The position numbers were made by a program, and so were the translations under genes. A stretch of DNA of 64,000 bases from Pseudomonas donghuensis (GTDB lineage: Bacteria; Pseudomonadota; Gammaproteobacteria; Pseudomonadales; Pseudomonadaceae). The stretch lies in contig NZ_AJJP01000167.1 of assembly GCF_000259195.1 (NCBI RefSeq), forward strand, positions 1-64,000. Reading direction: 5' to 3'. Shown piece after piece: positions 41,323-49,985 of this stretch. Within the stretch, counting starts at the first letter, position 1, and each line of letters opens with the position of its first letter. Under the pieces are notes generated by a model, which made no database searches, was not told the origin of the DNA, and saw nothing but the letters and a program-made list of their open reading frames with translations.

Positions 41323-42285
41323 GTGACCGACCGTCCCGCCCCTCGCCCCTCGCCACCTGGCCAAGGTGCCAGTGATCAGGCCATGGACCAGGCTCTGGAC
41401 TGGCTGATTCGCCTGCAATGCGCGTCGGAACAAGATACCCAGGCCTTCGAAGCCTGGCTGGAAGCCGATCCGGCCAATGCCCGGGCCTACGTCGAGGCCG
41501 AAGCGATCTGGAACGGCGCGCCGTTGCGTCAGGTTGCCAGCCAGTTGCAACAGGGGCAGCGCCGCACGCTACGCTCACGCATCCGCCCGCACTACAAGCC
41601 CCTGGCCGCAGCCGCCGTGCTGCTGGTAGGGATTTTCACCCTTGGCAACCTGCCGCTGCGCCTGCAGGCCGACCACCTGACCGTGGTGGGTGAACGCCAG
41701 CGGCTACAGCTGGACGACGGCTCCAGGGTGTTGCTCAACACCAATTCGGCCTTTGCCAGCGACCTGCGCGACAACCGTCAGGTGGCCCGGCTGCTGCAGG
41801 GCGAGGCCTACTTCGAAGTGCCCGCCGGTACCCAACCGCCCCTGGAGCTGCAGGCCGGCCCGTTGCGGGCCAGCGTGCGCGACACCGATTTTGCCGTGCG
41901 CTACCTCAACGGCGAAGCCCAGGTGCGGGTGCAACGCGGTGACGTCGACCTGCAGGCCAGCAGCGACCAGCGCATTCGCCTGTCGGCGGGGGACAGTATC
42001 AGCGTCGGGCCCAACGGTTTCAGCCAACGCGGGCGCCTGGACGCGCAGAAGGACCTGGCCTGGGTCCAGGGCCGCCTGGTATTCGAAAATTGTCCGTTGA
42101 GCCAGGTGCTGGCCGAACTGCGCCGCTACTACCCCGGCTGGATCATCAACGGTAATGAGCACCTGGCAAACGTCGCGGTCACTGGCAACTACCGCCTCGA
42201 CCAACCCCTGGAAACCCTGCGCGCCCTTGCCCACATCACCTCGGCGCAGCTGCACGAATACCCGGCACTGGTCATTCTCAACTGA
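41323..42285 (+). CDS. FecR-family anti-sigma factor / signal transducer
   Basis: 320-residue inner-membrane protein relaying receptor occupancy to the ECF sigma factor. N-terminal DUF4880-like region (QALDWLIRLQCASEQDTQAFEAW), TM at about 88-107, periplasmic FecR domain (GERQRLQLDDGSRVLLNTNS) and a C-terminal STN-like segment. GTG start at 41323. Confidence 0.9.
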   Translation: MTDRPAPRPSPPGQGASDQAMDQALDWLIRLQCASEQDTQAFEAWLEADPANARAYVEAEAIWNGAPLRQVASQLQQGQRRTLRSRIRPHYKPLAAAAVLLVGIFTLGNLPLRLQADHLTVVGERQRLQLDDGSRVLLNTNSAFASDLRDNRQVARLLQGEAYFEVPAGTQPPLELQAGPLRASVRDTDFAVRYLNGEAQVRVQRGDVDLQASSDQRIRLSAGDSISVGPNGFSQRGRLDAQKDLAWVQGRLVFENCPLSQVLAELRRYYPGWIINGNEHLANVAVTGNYRLDQPLETLRALAHITSAQLHEYPALVILN

Positions 42286-42292
42286 CGCAAAA

Positions 42293-42326
42293 GTTTTTTT
42301 ACGCGATCCCTGAAGCTGTTACGTCT
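42293..42326 (+). promoter_or_regulatory. ECF sigma promoter candidate of the heme receptor
   Basis: GTTTTTTTAC-N19-CGTCT, 79 bases before the receptor start. The same element with identical 19-base spacing lies before hemO (45076-45109). CGTC is a known -10 element of iron-starvation sigma promoters. Confidence 0.6.
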
Positions 42327-42404
42327 CGTTATAGCCAATGCAACTGATTCTTATTTTTGAATCAGCCAGCACCTATAACATTTGCGCGACAGGGAGCGCT
42401 TTCG

Positions 42405-44999
42405 ATGCCCACTGGTTTCACTCGTCGGTCTTCAGCCACTTCACCTACCTCCGGCCTGCAGCGTTGCACGTTCTCCCTGCTGACCCTGGCCCTGCTCGCC
42501 AGCGGCGCCTGCAGCCTGCCGGCGCTGGCCGCGGAACCGGCCCAGGCCAGTGCCCCGCGGATGGGCGACTACCGCTTCGCCATCAGCCAGCAACCACTGG
42601 TGTCGGCGCTCAATGCCTTTACTGTGGTGACCGGCTGGCAAGTGGGCTTCTCCGCTGAACTGGCCGAAGGCGTGGCCTCCCCGGGGGCGCAGGGTTCGCT
42701 GAAGCCGGAAGCCGCGTTACAGCAACTGCTGGCCGGCACCGGCTTGAGCTACCGCACCCTCGGCAGCGGCAACGTGGTGATTGAACGCAGCGCCAGCAAG
42801 GCCATCGCCCTGCAGCAGATCACCGTCAGTGCCACCCGCAGCGCCCAGGACATCAGCCAGGTGCCGAGCACCGTCAGCGTGCAGACCCGTGAGCAGCTCG
42901 ACCGGCAGAACGTCAACAGCATCAAGGACCTGGTCCGTTACGAGCCGGGTGTGTCGGTCAGCGGCACCGGGCAGCGCAGCGGCCTGAACGGTTACAACAT
43001 CCGTGGTATCGACGGTGAACGGGTACTGACCCAGATCGACGGCGTGTCGATCCCCGACAGTTTCTTCTTCGGCCCCTACGCCCAGACCCAGCGCAACTAC
43101 GTCGACCCTGAGATCGTCAAGCGCGTGGAGATCCTCCGTGGCCCGGCCTCGGTGCTGTACGGCAGCAACGCCATCGGCGGCGCGGTCAGCTACTTCACCC
43201 TCGACCCCGACGACATCATCAAGCCTGGCCAGGACCTCGGCGCACGCCTGAAGACCGGCTACAGCTCGGCAGATGAGAGCTGGCTGAACTCGGCCACCGT
43301 CGCCGGCCGCCAGGGGGAATTCGACGGCCTGCTGCACCTGAGCCAGCGCAACGGCCATGAAATCGAGTCTTACAGCAGCCACGGCGGCACAGGCCTGGCG
43401 CGTACCGCCGCCAACCCCGAAGACGTACGCACCACCAACATCCTCGCCAAGGCCGGCTGGAACTACGCTGACGACGCGCGCCTGGCCTTCACCTACGAAA
43501 GCTACAAGGACGACCGCGACCTGAAGCAGAAGAGCGCCGTGGGCGGGCCGTTCATTCCAGGCTTTGGCGCCATGAACTCGTACCGCGACCGCACCGGTAA
43601 CGACACCGTGACCCGCGAGCGTTTCGGTATCAACCACGAATTCGCCCTGGGCAGCGTACTGGCCGACAACATGAAGTGGAGCCTGAACTACCAGATCGGC
43701 AAGACCGACCAGCGCACCGAAGAGCTCTACTTCGCATCGGGCCGCCAGGTGTTCCGTGACCGCCAGACCACCTACAAGGATCGCCAGTGGCTGTTCGACG
43801 CGCAACTGGACAAAGCCTTCAGCGTCGGCGCCACCGAGCACCTGCTGACCTACGGCACCACCCTCAAGCACCAGAAGGTCACCGGCTCGCGCAGCGGCAC
43901 CGGCACCTGCCTGAACGTTGGTGGCGACTGTCAATTCATCGGCCAGGCCAGTGCCAAAGACAGCCAGGCCCTGGTCAGCGATTTCCCCGATCCGACCGTC
44001 AACACCTACAGCCTGTTCGCCCAGGACGAGATCCGCTGGAACCAGTGGACCTTCCTGCCGGGTGTGCGCTACGACTACACCGAACTCAAGCCGCACATGA
44101 CCGACGAGTTCCTCCGCGGGGTTGGCGCCAGCGCCACCGACCCTGTCGATGACGACGCCAAGAAATGGCACCGGGTCTCGCCCAAGTTCGGCCTGACTTA
44201 CGCCTTCAACGACAACTACACCTGGTACGGCCAGTACGCCGAAGGCTTCCGCACGCCAACCGCCAAGGCGCTGTACGGCCGCTTCGAGAACCCGGGGCTG
44301 GGCTACAGCGTGCGTGGCAACTCCAACCTCGAACCGGAAAAGAGCAAGAGCTACGAAACCGGTCTGCGCGGCAACTTCGAAGCGGGTAACTTCGATGTTG
44401 CGGTGTTCTACAACAAGTACCGCGACTTCATCAACGAAGACGCCGTGCAGGGCAGCAACCTGGGCCAGACCTTCGAAGCCAACAACATCAAGCACGCGAC
44501 CATCAAGGGTGCCGAGTTCAAGGGCCGCCTGAACCTCGACGCCTTCGGTGCTCCGCACGGCGTGTACACCCAGGGCTCGCTGGCCTACGCCCACGGCCGC
44601 AACGACGACAGCGGCCAGCCACTCAACAGCGTCAACCCGCTGACCGCGGTGATGGGCCTGGGCTACGAGCAGGAACAATACGGCGCGCTGCTGAGCTGGA
44701 CCCTGGTCAAGCGCAAGGACCGCGTCGACGACACCACCTTCTTTGCCCCCGACGGCACCAGCAAGCAGTTCCGCACCCCCGGCTACGGCGTGCTCGACCT
44801 GACCGGTTTCTACAAGGTTACTGACGACATCAGCGTCAACGCCGGTCTCTACAACCTGACCGACAAAAAGTACTGGCAGTGGGATGACGTGCGCGGCTAC
44901 GACGGCCTCGGTGAAGCGGCAGTGACCGCCCCGGCCAACCTCGACCGCCTGACCATGCCGGGCCGCAACGTCGCCATCAACCTGGTCTGGGATATTTAA
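42405..44999 (+). CDS. TonB-dependent heme/hemoprotein receptor with STN signalling domain
   Basis: 864-residue outer-membrane transducer. Signal peptide ending SLPALAAEP; STN domain (about 50-120; RFAISQQPLVSALNAFT); plug (about 140-250, VEILRGPASVLYGSNAIGGAV); 22-strand barrel ending LVWDI. Heme-receptor landmarks are altered: FRTP in place of FRAP and NSNL in place of NPNL, with no His between them but Tyr residues instead. The ATG at 42405 follows AGGGAG. Context (sigma, FecR, hemO) supports heme uptake. Confidence 0.88.
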   Translation: MPTGFTRRSSATSPTSGLQRCTFSLLTLALLASGACSLPALAAEPAQASAPRMGDYRFAISQQPLVSALNAFTVVTGWQVGFSAELAEGVASPGAQGSLKPEAALQQLLAGTGLSYRTLGSGNVVIERSASKAIALQQITVSATRSAQDISQVPSTVSVQTREQLDRQNVNSIKDLVRYEPGVSVSGTGQRSGLNGYNIRGIDGERVLTQIDGVSIPDSFFFGPYAQTQRNYVDPEIVKRVEILRGPASVLYGSNAIGGAVSYFTLDPDDIIKPGQDLGARLKTGYSSADESWLNSATVAGRQGEFDGLLHLSQRNGHEIESYSSHGGTGLARTAANPEDVRTTNILAKAGWNYADDARLAFTYESYKDDRDLKQKSAVGGPFIPGFGAMNSYRDRTGNDTVTRERFGINHEFALGSVLADNMKWSLNYQIGKTDQRTEELYFASGRQVFRDRQTTYKDRQWLFDAQLDKAFSVGATEHLLTYGTTLKHQKVTGSRSGTGTCLNVGGDCQFIGQASAKDSQALVSDFPDPTVNTYSLFAQDEIRWNQWTFLPGVRYDYTELKPHMTDEFLRGVGASATDPVDDDAKKWHRVSPKFGLTYAFNDNYTWYGQYAEGFRTPTAKALYGRFENPGLGYSVRGNSNLEPEKSKSYETGLRGNFEAGNFDVAVFYNKYRDFINEDAVQGSNLGQTFEANNIKHATIKGAEFKGRLNLDAFGAPHGVYTQGSLAYAHGRNDDSGQPLNSVNPLTAVMGLGYEQEQYGALLSWTLVKRKDRVDDTTFFAPDGTSKQFRTPGYGVLDLTGFYKVTDDISVNAGLYNLTDKKYWQWDDVRGYDGLGEAAVTAPANLDRLTMPGRNVAINLVWDI

Positions 45000-45005
45000 A
45001 CCGCA

Positions 45006-45058
45006 TCGCGGGGCAAGCCCGCTCCTACAGATTTTGTAGGAGCGGGCTTGCCCCGCGA
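45006..45058. repeat. BIME between receptor and hemO, GGGGC type
   Basis: Two perfectly inverted 24-base REP arms (45006-45029, 45035-45058) separated by 5 bases, forming a very stable hairpin after the receptor stop. Confidence 0.92.
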
Positions 45059-45075
45059 AAAGCCTTTGAGGTGAG

Positions 45076-45109
45076 GTTTTTTTACTGTCACGCGTCTTCT
45101 CATTCGTCT
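45076..45109 (+). promoter_or_regulatory. ECF sigma promoter candidate of hemO
   Basis: GTTTTTTTAC-N19-CGTCT, identical in boxes and spacing to the element before the heme receptor; 36 bases before the hemO start. Confidence 0.6.
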
Positions 45110-45144
45110 AGTCATCAGGCACGCCCATTTCGCAAGGAATCACC

Positions 45145-45759
45145 ATGACCGCCGCTACCACCGCCGAACGCGCCAGCCTGCGCTCGCAACGCTTGAACCA
45201 GCTGACCCACGCCCCGCACAGCGAACTGGACGCCCTGGTCAAATCCCACGCGCCGTTCGAAACCCGCGAGAGTTTCGCCCGCTTCGTGGTTGCCCAGTAC
45301 CTGTTCCAGTCCGAGCTCAAAGCGCTGTACACCGATCCGGCACTGATCGCCATCGTCCCGGATCTGGCCGAACGCTGCCGCGCCGAACAGGCCGGCCTGG
45401 ACCTGGCGGACCTGAACACCGAGATCCCGGCCGACTTCGCCGGCGCCCTGCAGAACCCAAGCCTGGGTGAAGCCATGGGCTGGATCTTCGTTTCCGAAGG
45501 TTCCAAGCTTGGCGCCGCGTTCCTGATCAAACGTGCCGTAGGCCTGGGCCTGTCGGACAGCTTCGGTGCCCGTCACCTGGGCGAACCGGCCGGTGGCCGC
45601 GCCGAAGGCTGGAAACAGTTCACCCGCATCCTCGACGGCCTGCAACTGAGCGCCGAAGAAGAAGCCAAGGCCGAGCAAGGCGCCGTGGCCGCCTTCGAGC
45701 GCTTCACCGAACTGCTCAAACACGCCTATGCAACTGCGCCTAAAGCCGAACTGGCCTGA
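45145..45759 (+). CDS. hemO: Heme oxygenase (HemO/PigA type)
   Basis: Cleaves heme to biliverdin, CO and Fe2+ in the cytosol. 204 residues; LRSQRLNQLTHAPHSELDALV contains (as two adjoining parts) the proximal His region, with LGWIF-type helix EAMGWIFVSEGSKLGAAFL and FGARHLGEPAGGRAEGW as in P. aeruginosa HemO. ATG at 45145 follows AAGGAA. Confidence 0.95.
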   Translation: MTAATTAERASLRSQRLNQLTHAPHSELDALVKSHAPFETRESFARFVVAQYLFQSELKALYTDPALIAIVPDLAERCRAEQAGLDLADLNTEIPADFAGALQNPSLGEAMGWIFVSEGSKLGAAFLIKRAVGLGLSDSFGARHLGEPAGGRAEGWKQFTRILDGLQLSAEEEAKAEQGAVAAFERFTELLKHAYATAPKAELA

Positions 45760-45768
45760 TGCGTCGTA

Positions 45769-45793
45769 CCCGGTTACCCTCGCGGTAACCGGG
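45769..45793 (+). terminator. hemO terminator-like hairpin
   Basis: CCCGGTTACC-CTCGC-GGTAACCGGG, a perfect 10-bp stem 9 bases after the hemO stop; no T-run. Confidence 0.65.
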
Positions 45794-45819
45794 CCTTGCC
45801 CGTGCACACCGACAAGCCC

Positions 45820-46245
45820 ATGACCCGCCCAGCCGCTTCAAAACTCTCACGCCTGCTGTTTGGCCTGCTGGCTTACGTCAGCCTCGGCATCGGCCTGGTG
45901 GCGATCGTGATTCCCGGCCTGCCCACCACCGAATTCATCCTCCTTGCCGCTTGGGCCGCCACCCGCAGTTCGCCGCGCCTGAGCGCCTGGCTGGAAAACC
46001 ATCGCTTGTTCGGGCCGATCCTGAGCAACTGGCGCAACGGCAAGGTGATCCAGCGCCGGGCCAAGGTCAGCGCCACGCTCAGCATGCTGCTGTGCGCCAG
46101 CCTCATGCTGGTGTTCCTCGACCATCGCTGGCCGGTATTTCTCGCCATTGCCGGCATGACCCTGGGCAACCTGTGGATCTGGTCGCGGCCAGAAGCCGCG
46201 CCCTTGAGCCTTGACGACCGTTCATCGGCACACACTCATGGCTAA
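45820..46245 (+). CDS. DUF454 (YbaN-like) inner-membrane protein
   Basis: 141-residue protein with two hydrophobic regions (about 8-45 and 85-115) and the family core IPGLPTTEFILLAAWAATRSSPRL followed by WLENHRLFGPIL. Cytoplasmic C-terminal tail. DUF454 genes often sit next to heme genes in Pseudomonas, but the function is not known. Start at 45820 because the TTG/GTG options overlap the preceding hairpin. Confidence 0.85.
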   Translation: MTRPAASKLSRLLFGLLAYVSLGIGLVAIVIPGLPTTEFILLAAWAATRSSPRLSAWLENHRLFGPILSNWRNGKVIQRRAKVSATLSMLLCASLMLVFLDHRWPVFLAIAGMTLGNLWIWSRPEAAPLSLDDRSSAHTHG

Positions 46246-46345
46246 GGCTATAAGGCCGATGAACTGTTATCGCTAAATGGATGTAGCGAATCGAGCCCGT
46301 ACGGTGGCTCGGTCCCTGCCGGCCTGCCTTTTAGCGAGTACGTCC

Positions 46346-48472
46346 ATGTTCGACACGCTCTCGATCCGCCTGAAAATCGTCCTGCTCTCCGGCCTCTGCC
46401 TGCTTGGCGTGGTCGCACTTGTCGTCGGTATCAACCTGTATCAATCGCACCAGAGCGATGAACTGGTCGCTGACGCCAGCACCACCATGCTCACCCGCAA
46501 CGTCCAGGCCCTGCTGCAGGCCCGCGCGGGCGAGAAAGCCGAGATGCTGCGGCGCACCTTCAGCGACAGCCAGACCGTCATCACCGCCCTCGCCGACCAG
46601 GTCCAGGACCTGCAACAACTGGCCCGTGACCGCGGCCTGAGCGGCGGCGACCTGCGCGAAGCGATCAACCAGAGCCTGGCCACCAGCTTCAAGCGCAACC
46701 CCGACGTGCTCGGCATCTGGCTGGCCTTCGAGGCCGATGGCCTGGAGGGCGGCGACAGTGCTTTTGCCAACGACGCCAAGCGCCTGAGCAACGAAAGCGG
46801 GCGCTTTGCCAGTTACTGGAGCCGCGCCCAGGGCCAGGCCCTGAACACGGTGATCAGCGATGTCGACCTGAACAAGACCGAGATCAACCTCAGCGGCACG
46901 CCCTACAACGTCTGGTACACCTGCTCGCGCAACAGCGCCCGGGCGTGCCTGCTCGAACCCTACTCCGACACCGTCGGCGGCAAGCAGATGCTGATGACCA
47001 GTATCACCATGCCGCTGCTGCACAACGGCAAGGTGATCGCCGTGGCCGGCGTGGACATCTCCCTCGATGCCCTGCAATCCGCTGCCGCCAAAGCCCAGCA
47101 GGAGCTGTTCAACGGCGCCGGGCGCTTGATGATCGTCGCCCCCAGCGGCCTGCTGGCCGCCAACAGCAACGATGCCGGCAAGGTCGGCAAACCCATCGAC
47201 CAGGACGGCCAGCAAGCACTGCAAAAGCTCGCCGCCAACCAGCCGCTGATCCTTGAGCAAGGCCAAACCATCCGTGCCGTCAACCCGGTGCAACCGATTA
47301 CCGACAGCAAACCCTGGGGCATTCTGATCGACCTGCCCAAGCAGGTACTGCTGGCCGACGCCACCAGCCTTCAGGCTACCCTCGAGGACGCCCGCACCAG
47401 CGGCACCGTCAAGGTGCTGCTGTTCGCCACCCTCGCCGGCCTCGGCGGCCTGCTGCTGATGTGGCTGACCGCCACCGGCGTGACCCGCCCGCTGAACAGC
47501 GTGGCGAGCATGCTCGAAGACATCGCCAGCGGCGACGGCGACCTGACCCAGCGCCTGCGCTACGCGCGCAAGGACGAACTGGGCCGGCTGACCGGCGGCT
47601 TCAACCGCTTCCTCGACAAGCTGCAGCCGACCATCGCCCAGATCAAGCAGAGCATCACCCAGGCCCGAGCCACCGCCGACCAGTCCTCGGCGATTGCCCA
47701 GCGCACCAGCGAAGGCATGCAGGTGCAGTTTCGCGAGATCGACCAGGTGGCCACCGCCTCCAACGAGATGAGCGCCACCGCCCATGACGTCGCCAACAGC
47801 GCCGCCAGTGCCGCCGATGCCGCCCGAGGGGCCGACCGCTCGGCCAAGGACGGCATGGCAATCATCGAGCGCAGCACCCGCGACATTACCGTGCTTGCCG
47901 AACAGGTCAGCAAGGCCGTCGGCGAAGTGGAAACCCTGGCGCAGAACAGCGAGCAGATCGGCTCGGTGCTGGAAGTGATCCGCAGCATCGCCGAACAGAC
48001 CAACCTGCTGGCCCTCAACGCCGCGATCGAAGCGGCCCGCGCCGGCGAAAGCGGCCGTGGCTTTGCCGTGGTGGCCGATGAAGTGCGCAATCTGGCACGG
48101 CGCACCCAGGACTCGGTGGAAGAGATCCGCCAGGTGATCGAACGCATCCAGAGCAACACCCGCGAGGTGGTCGCGACCATGCATTCGAGCCACGGCAAGG
48201 CCCAGGAAAACGCCGGGCAGATCCACCAGGCGGTGCAAGCGCTGGACAAAATCAGCGAGGCGGTCACGGTGATCAGCGACATGAACCTGCAGATCGCCAG
48301 TGCCGCCGAGCAGCAAAGCGCCGTGGCCGAAGAGGTCAACCGCAACGTCTCGGCGATCCGTGGCGTGACCGAAACCCTGACCGGCCAGGCCGCCGAATCG
48401 GCGCAGGTGAGCAGCCAGCTCAACACCCTGTCGTCGCAGCAGATGGCCCTGATGGATCAGTTCAGGGTTTGA
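46346..48472 (+). CDS. Methyl-accepting chemotaxis protein with dCACHE sensor domain
   Basis: 708 residues: TM1 (about 12-33), periplasmic sensor of dCACHE type (about 40-355; [39 protein letters not shown]), TM2 (about 365-385), HAMP, and signalling domain with the conserved tip [35 protein letters not shown]. No CheR/CheB tail pentapeptide. The two Cys in the ligand region (CSRNSARAC) may form a disulfide. Ligand unknown. Start at 46346; an extension to 46277 is not conserved. Confidence 0.92.
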   Translation: MFDTLSIRLKIVLLSGLCLLGVVALVVGINLYQSHQSDELVADASTTMLTRNVQALLQARAGEKAEMLRRTFSDSQTVITALADQVQDLQQLARDRGLSGGDLREAINQSLATSFKRNPDVLGIWLAFEADGLEGGDSAFANDAKRLSNESGRFASYWSRAQGQALNTVISDVDLNKTEINLSGTPYNVWYTCSRNSARACLLEPYSDTVGGKQMLMTSITMPLLHNGKVIAVAGVDISLDALQSAAAKAQQELFNGAGRLMIVAPSGLLAANSNDAGKVGKPIDQDGQQALQKLAANQPLILEQGQTIRAVNPVQPITDSKPWGILIDLPKQVLLADATSLQATLEDARTSGTVKVLLFATLAGLGGLLLMWLTATGVTRPLNSVASMLEDIASGDGDLTQRLRYARKDELGRLTGGFNRFLDKLQPTIAQIKQSITQARATADQSSAIAQRTSEGMQVQFREIDQVATASNEMSATAHDVANSAASAADAARGADRSAKDGMAIIERSTRDITVLAEQVSKAVGEVETLAQNSEQIGSVLEVIRSIAEQTNLLALNAAIEAARAGESGRGFAVVADEVRNLARRTQDSVEEIRQVIERIQSNTREVVATMHSSHGKAQENAGQIHQAVQALDKISEAVTVISDMNLQIASAAEQQSAVAEEVNRNVSAIRGVTETLTGQAAESAQVSSQLNTLSSQQMALMDQFRV

Positions 48473-48521
48473 CCTGGCGCCGCTGATGGTCTGCAATGGC
48501 CCTTCTGCTGGAGGGCCATTG

Positions 48522-49880
48522 ATGACCGCGCTACTCGACACCCTTGTCGCCGAACTGCAGCTGCCAACGGCACTGCGCAATACCCTGCGCTTTCACGGCA
48601 ACGGCGCCCTGCCTTCGACTTTCGCCGTCACCGCGCTTGCCAGCAGCAGCGTTGCCGCCTGTGGCCTGGCAATCGCCGAACTGCTGCGGCGCCAGCTTGA
48701 GCAACAGCCTGCCGTTGAAGTTGACCGCCGCCTGAGCTCGTTCTGGTTCGCCACCAGCCTGCGCCCGCAAGGCTGGAGCACACCGCCCTTGTGGGACCCG
48801 ATTGCCGGTGACTACCGCGCCGAGGACGGCTGGATTCGCCTGCATACCAACGCAGCTCATCATCGCGCCGCCGCCGAGAAGGTAGTGGGCCGTGCGGCTG
48901 ACCGCGCACAAATGGCTGACCTGGTTGCGCGCTGGCGCGCAAGCGAGCTGGAAAGCGCGATAGTCACCGCTGGCGGTTGCGCCGCGCAAATGCACAGCGG
49001 GTCCGAATGGTCGGCCCATCCTCAGGGCCTGGCAGTGAATGCCGAGCCGTTGATTCACCGCCAACTGGCTCCAGCCTTTACAAGCAGACGCTGGAGCGGT
49101 AACGCCGTCCGACCTCTGGCCGGGGTCAAGGTGCTGGACCTGACCCGCATCCTCGCCGGCCCCACAGCCAGCCGCCTGCTGGCTGGCTTCGGCGCTGAGG
49201 TACTGCGGATCGACCCGCCAGGCTGGGAGGAACCGGCGGTGGTTGCCGAGGTGACCCTGGGTAAACGTTGTGCGCACCTGGACTTGCACGATGGGGATGA
49301 TCGACGGGTGTTTGAACGCCTGCTCAGTGAAGCCGATATTCTCCTGCATGGTTACCGCGCCGATGCCCTCGAACGACTGGGGTATGCCAGCGAACAGCGC
49401 CGCCAGCTCAACCCCGGGCTCATCGATGTGAGCCTCAACGCCTACGGCTGGAGCGGCCCCTGGCAGCAGCGCCGGGGCTTCGACAGCCTGGTGCAGATGA
49501 GTTGCGGCATCGCTTGCGAAGGCATGCGCTGGCAACAGGCCGACCAGCCCGTGCCGCTGCCGGTGCAGGCGCTGGACCATGGCACCGGCTACCTGATGGC
49601 GGCTGCGGCGATCAAGGCGTACAGCGATCGCCTGGGCAGCGGTTGCGGGGCAACCTTGCGCCTGTCGCTGGCGCGCACGGCGAAGTTGTTGATCGATCAG
49701 GGCACCGTGGTAGCGGATGTGCCGTTGCAGGTAGAGACGGCGGCGGATCTGAACCCGCTACTGGAGCAGACGCCCTGGGGGACGGCGCGACGGCTAAAAG
49801 CGCCGCTGCGGGTTGCAGGGGCGCCGCTGGTTTGGGAGCGGGGGGCTTGTGAGCTGGGTTCTGCTGCTGCCTGTTGGTGA
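48522..49880 (+). CDS. CaiB/BaiF (class III) CoA-transferase family protein
   Basis: 452 residues. The family core begins near residue 200 (VLDLTRILAGPTASRLLAGFGAEVLRID split over the Rossmann start), with NPGLIDVSLNAYGWSGPW and GFDSLVQMSCGIA, whose Asp corresponds to the catalytic aspartate. The N-terminal ~190 residues read as a first, degenerate copy (GWIRLHTNAAHHRAAAEKV), so it is a two-part family member. Acyl substrate unknown. ATG at 48522 follows GGAGGG. Confidence 0.85.
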   Translation: MTALLDTLVAELQLPTALRNTLRFHGNGALPSTFAVTALASSSVAACGLAIAELLRRQLEQQPAVEVDRRLSSFWFATSLRPQGWSTPPLWDPIAGDYRAEDGWIRLHTNAAHHRAAAEKVVGRAADRAQMADLVARWRASELESAIVTAGGCAAQMHSGSEWSAHPQGLAVNAEPLIHRQLAPAFTSRRWSGNAVRPLAGVKVLDLTRILAGPTASRLLAGFGAEVLRIDPPGWEEPAVVAEVTLGKRCAHLDLHDGDDRRVFERLLSEADILLHGYRADALERLGYASEQRRQLNPGLIDVSLNAYGWSGPWQQRRGFDSLVQMSCGIACEGMRWQQADQPVPLPVQALDHGTGYLMAAAAIKAYSDRLGSGCGATLRLSLARTAKLLIDQGTVVADVPLQVETAADLNPLLEQTPWGTARRLKAPLRVAGAPLVWERGACELGSAAACW

Positions 49881-49893
49881 ATGCGAGGGCCTC

Positions 49894-49964
49894 TCGCGGG
49901 CAAAGCCAGCCCCCACAGAGTGTGCTGCACACCGGTCTACTGTGGGAGCCGGCCTTGCCGGCGA
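49894..49964. repeat. BIME with two diverged REP arms
   Basis: Arms at 49894-49917 (CGCGGGCAAAGCCAGC type) and 49941-49964 (GCCGGCCTTGCCGGC type), inverted, between convergent CoA-transferase and antiporter genes. Confidence 0.8.
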
Positions 49965-49985
49965 TGGGCTGCGCCGCAGCCCTGA

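Noticed and set aside
42717..44678. 653-codon open frame antisense to the heme receptor
   Set aside because: Shadow of a well-conserved receptor; no motif, signal or RBS.
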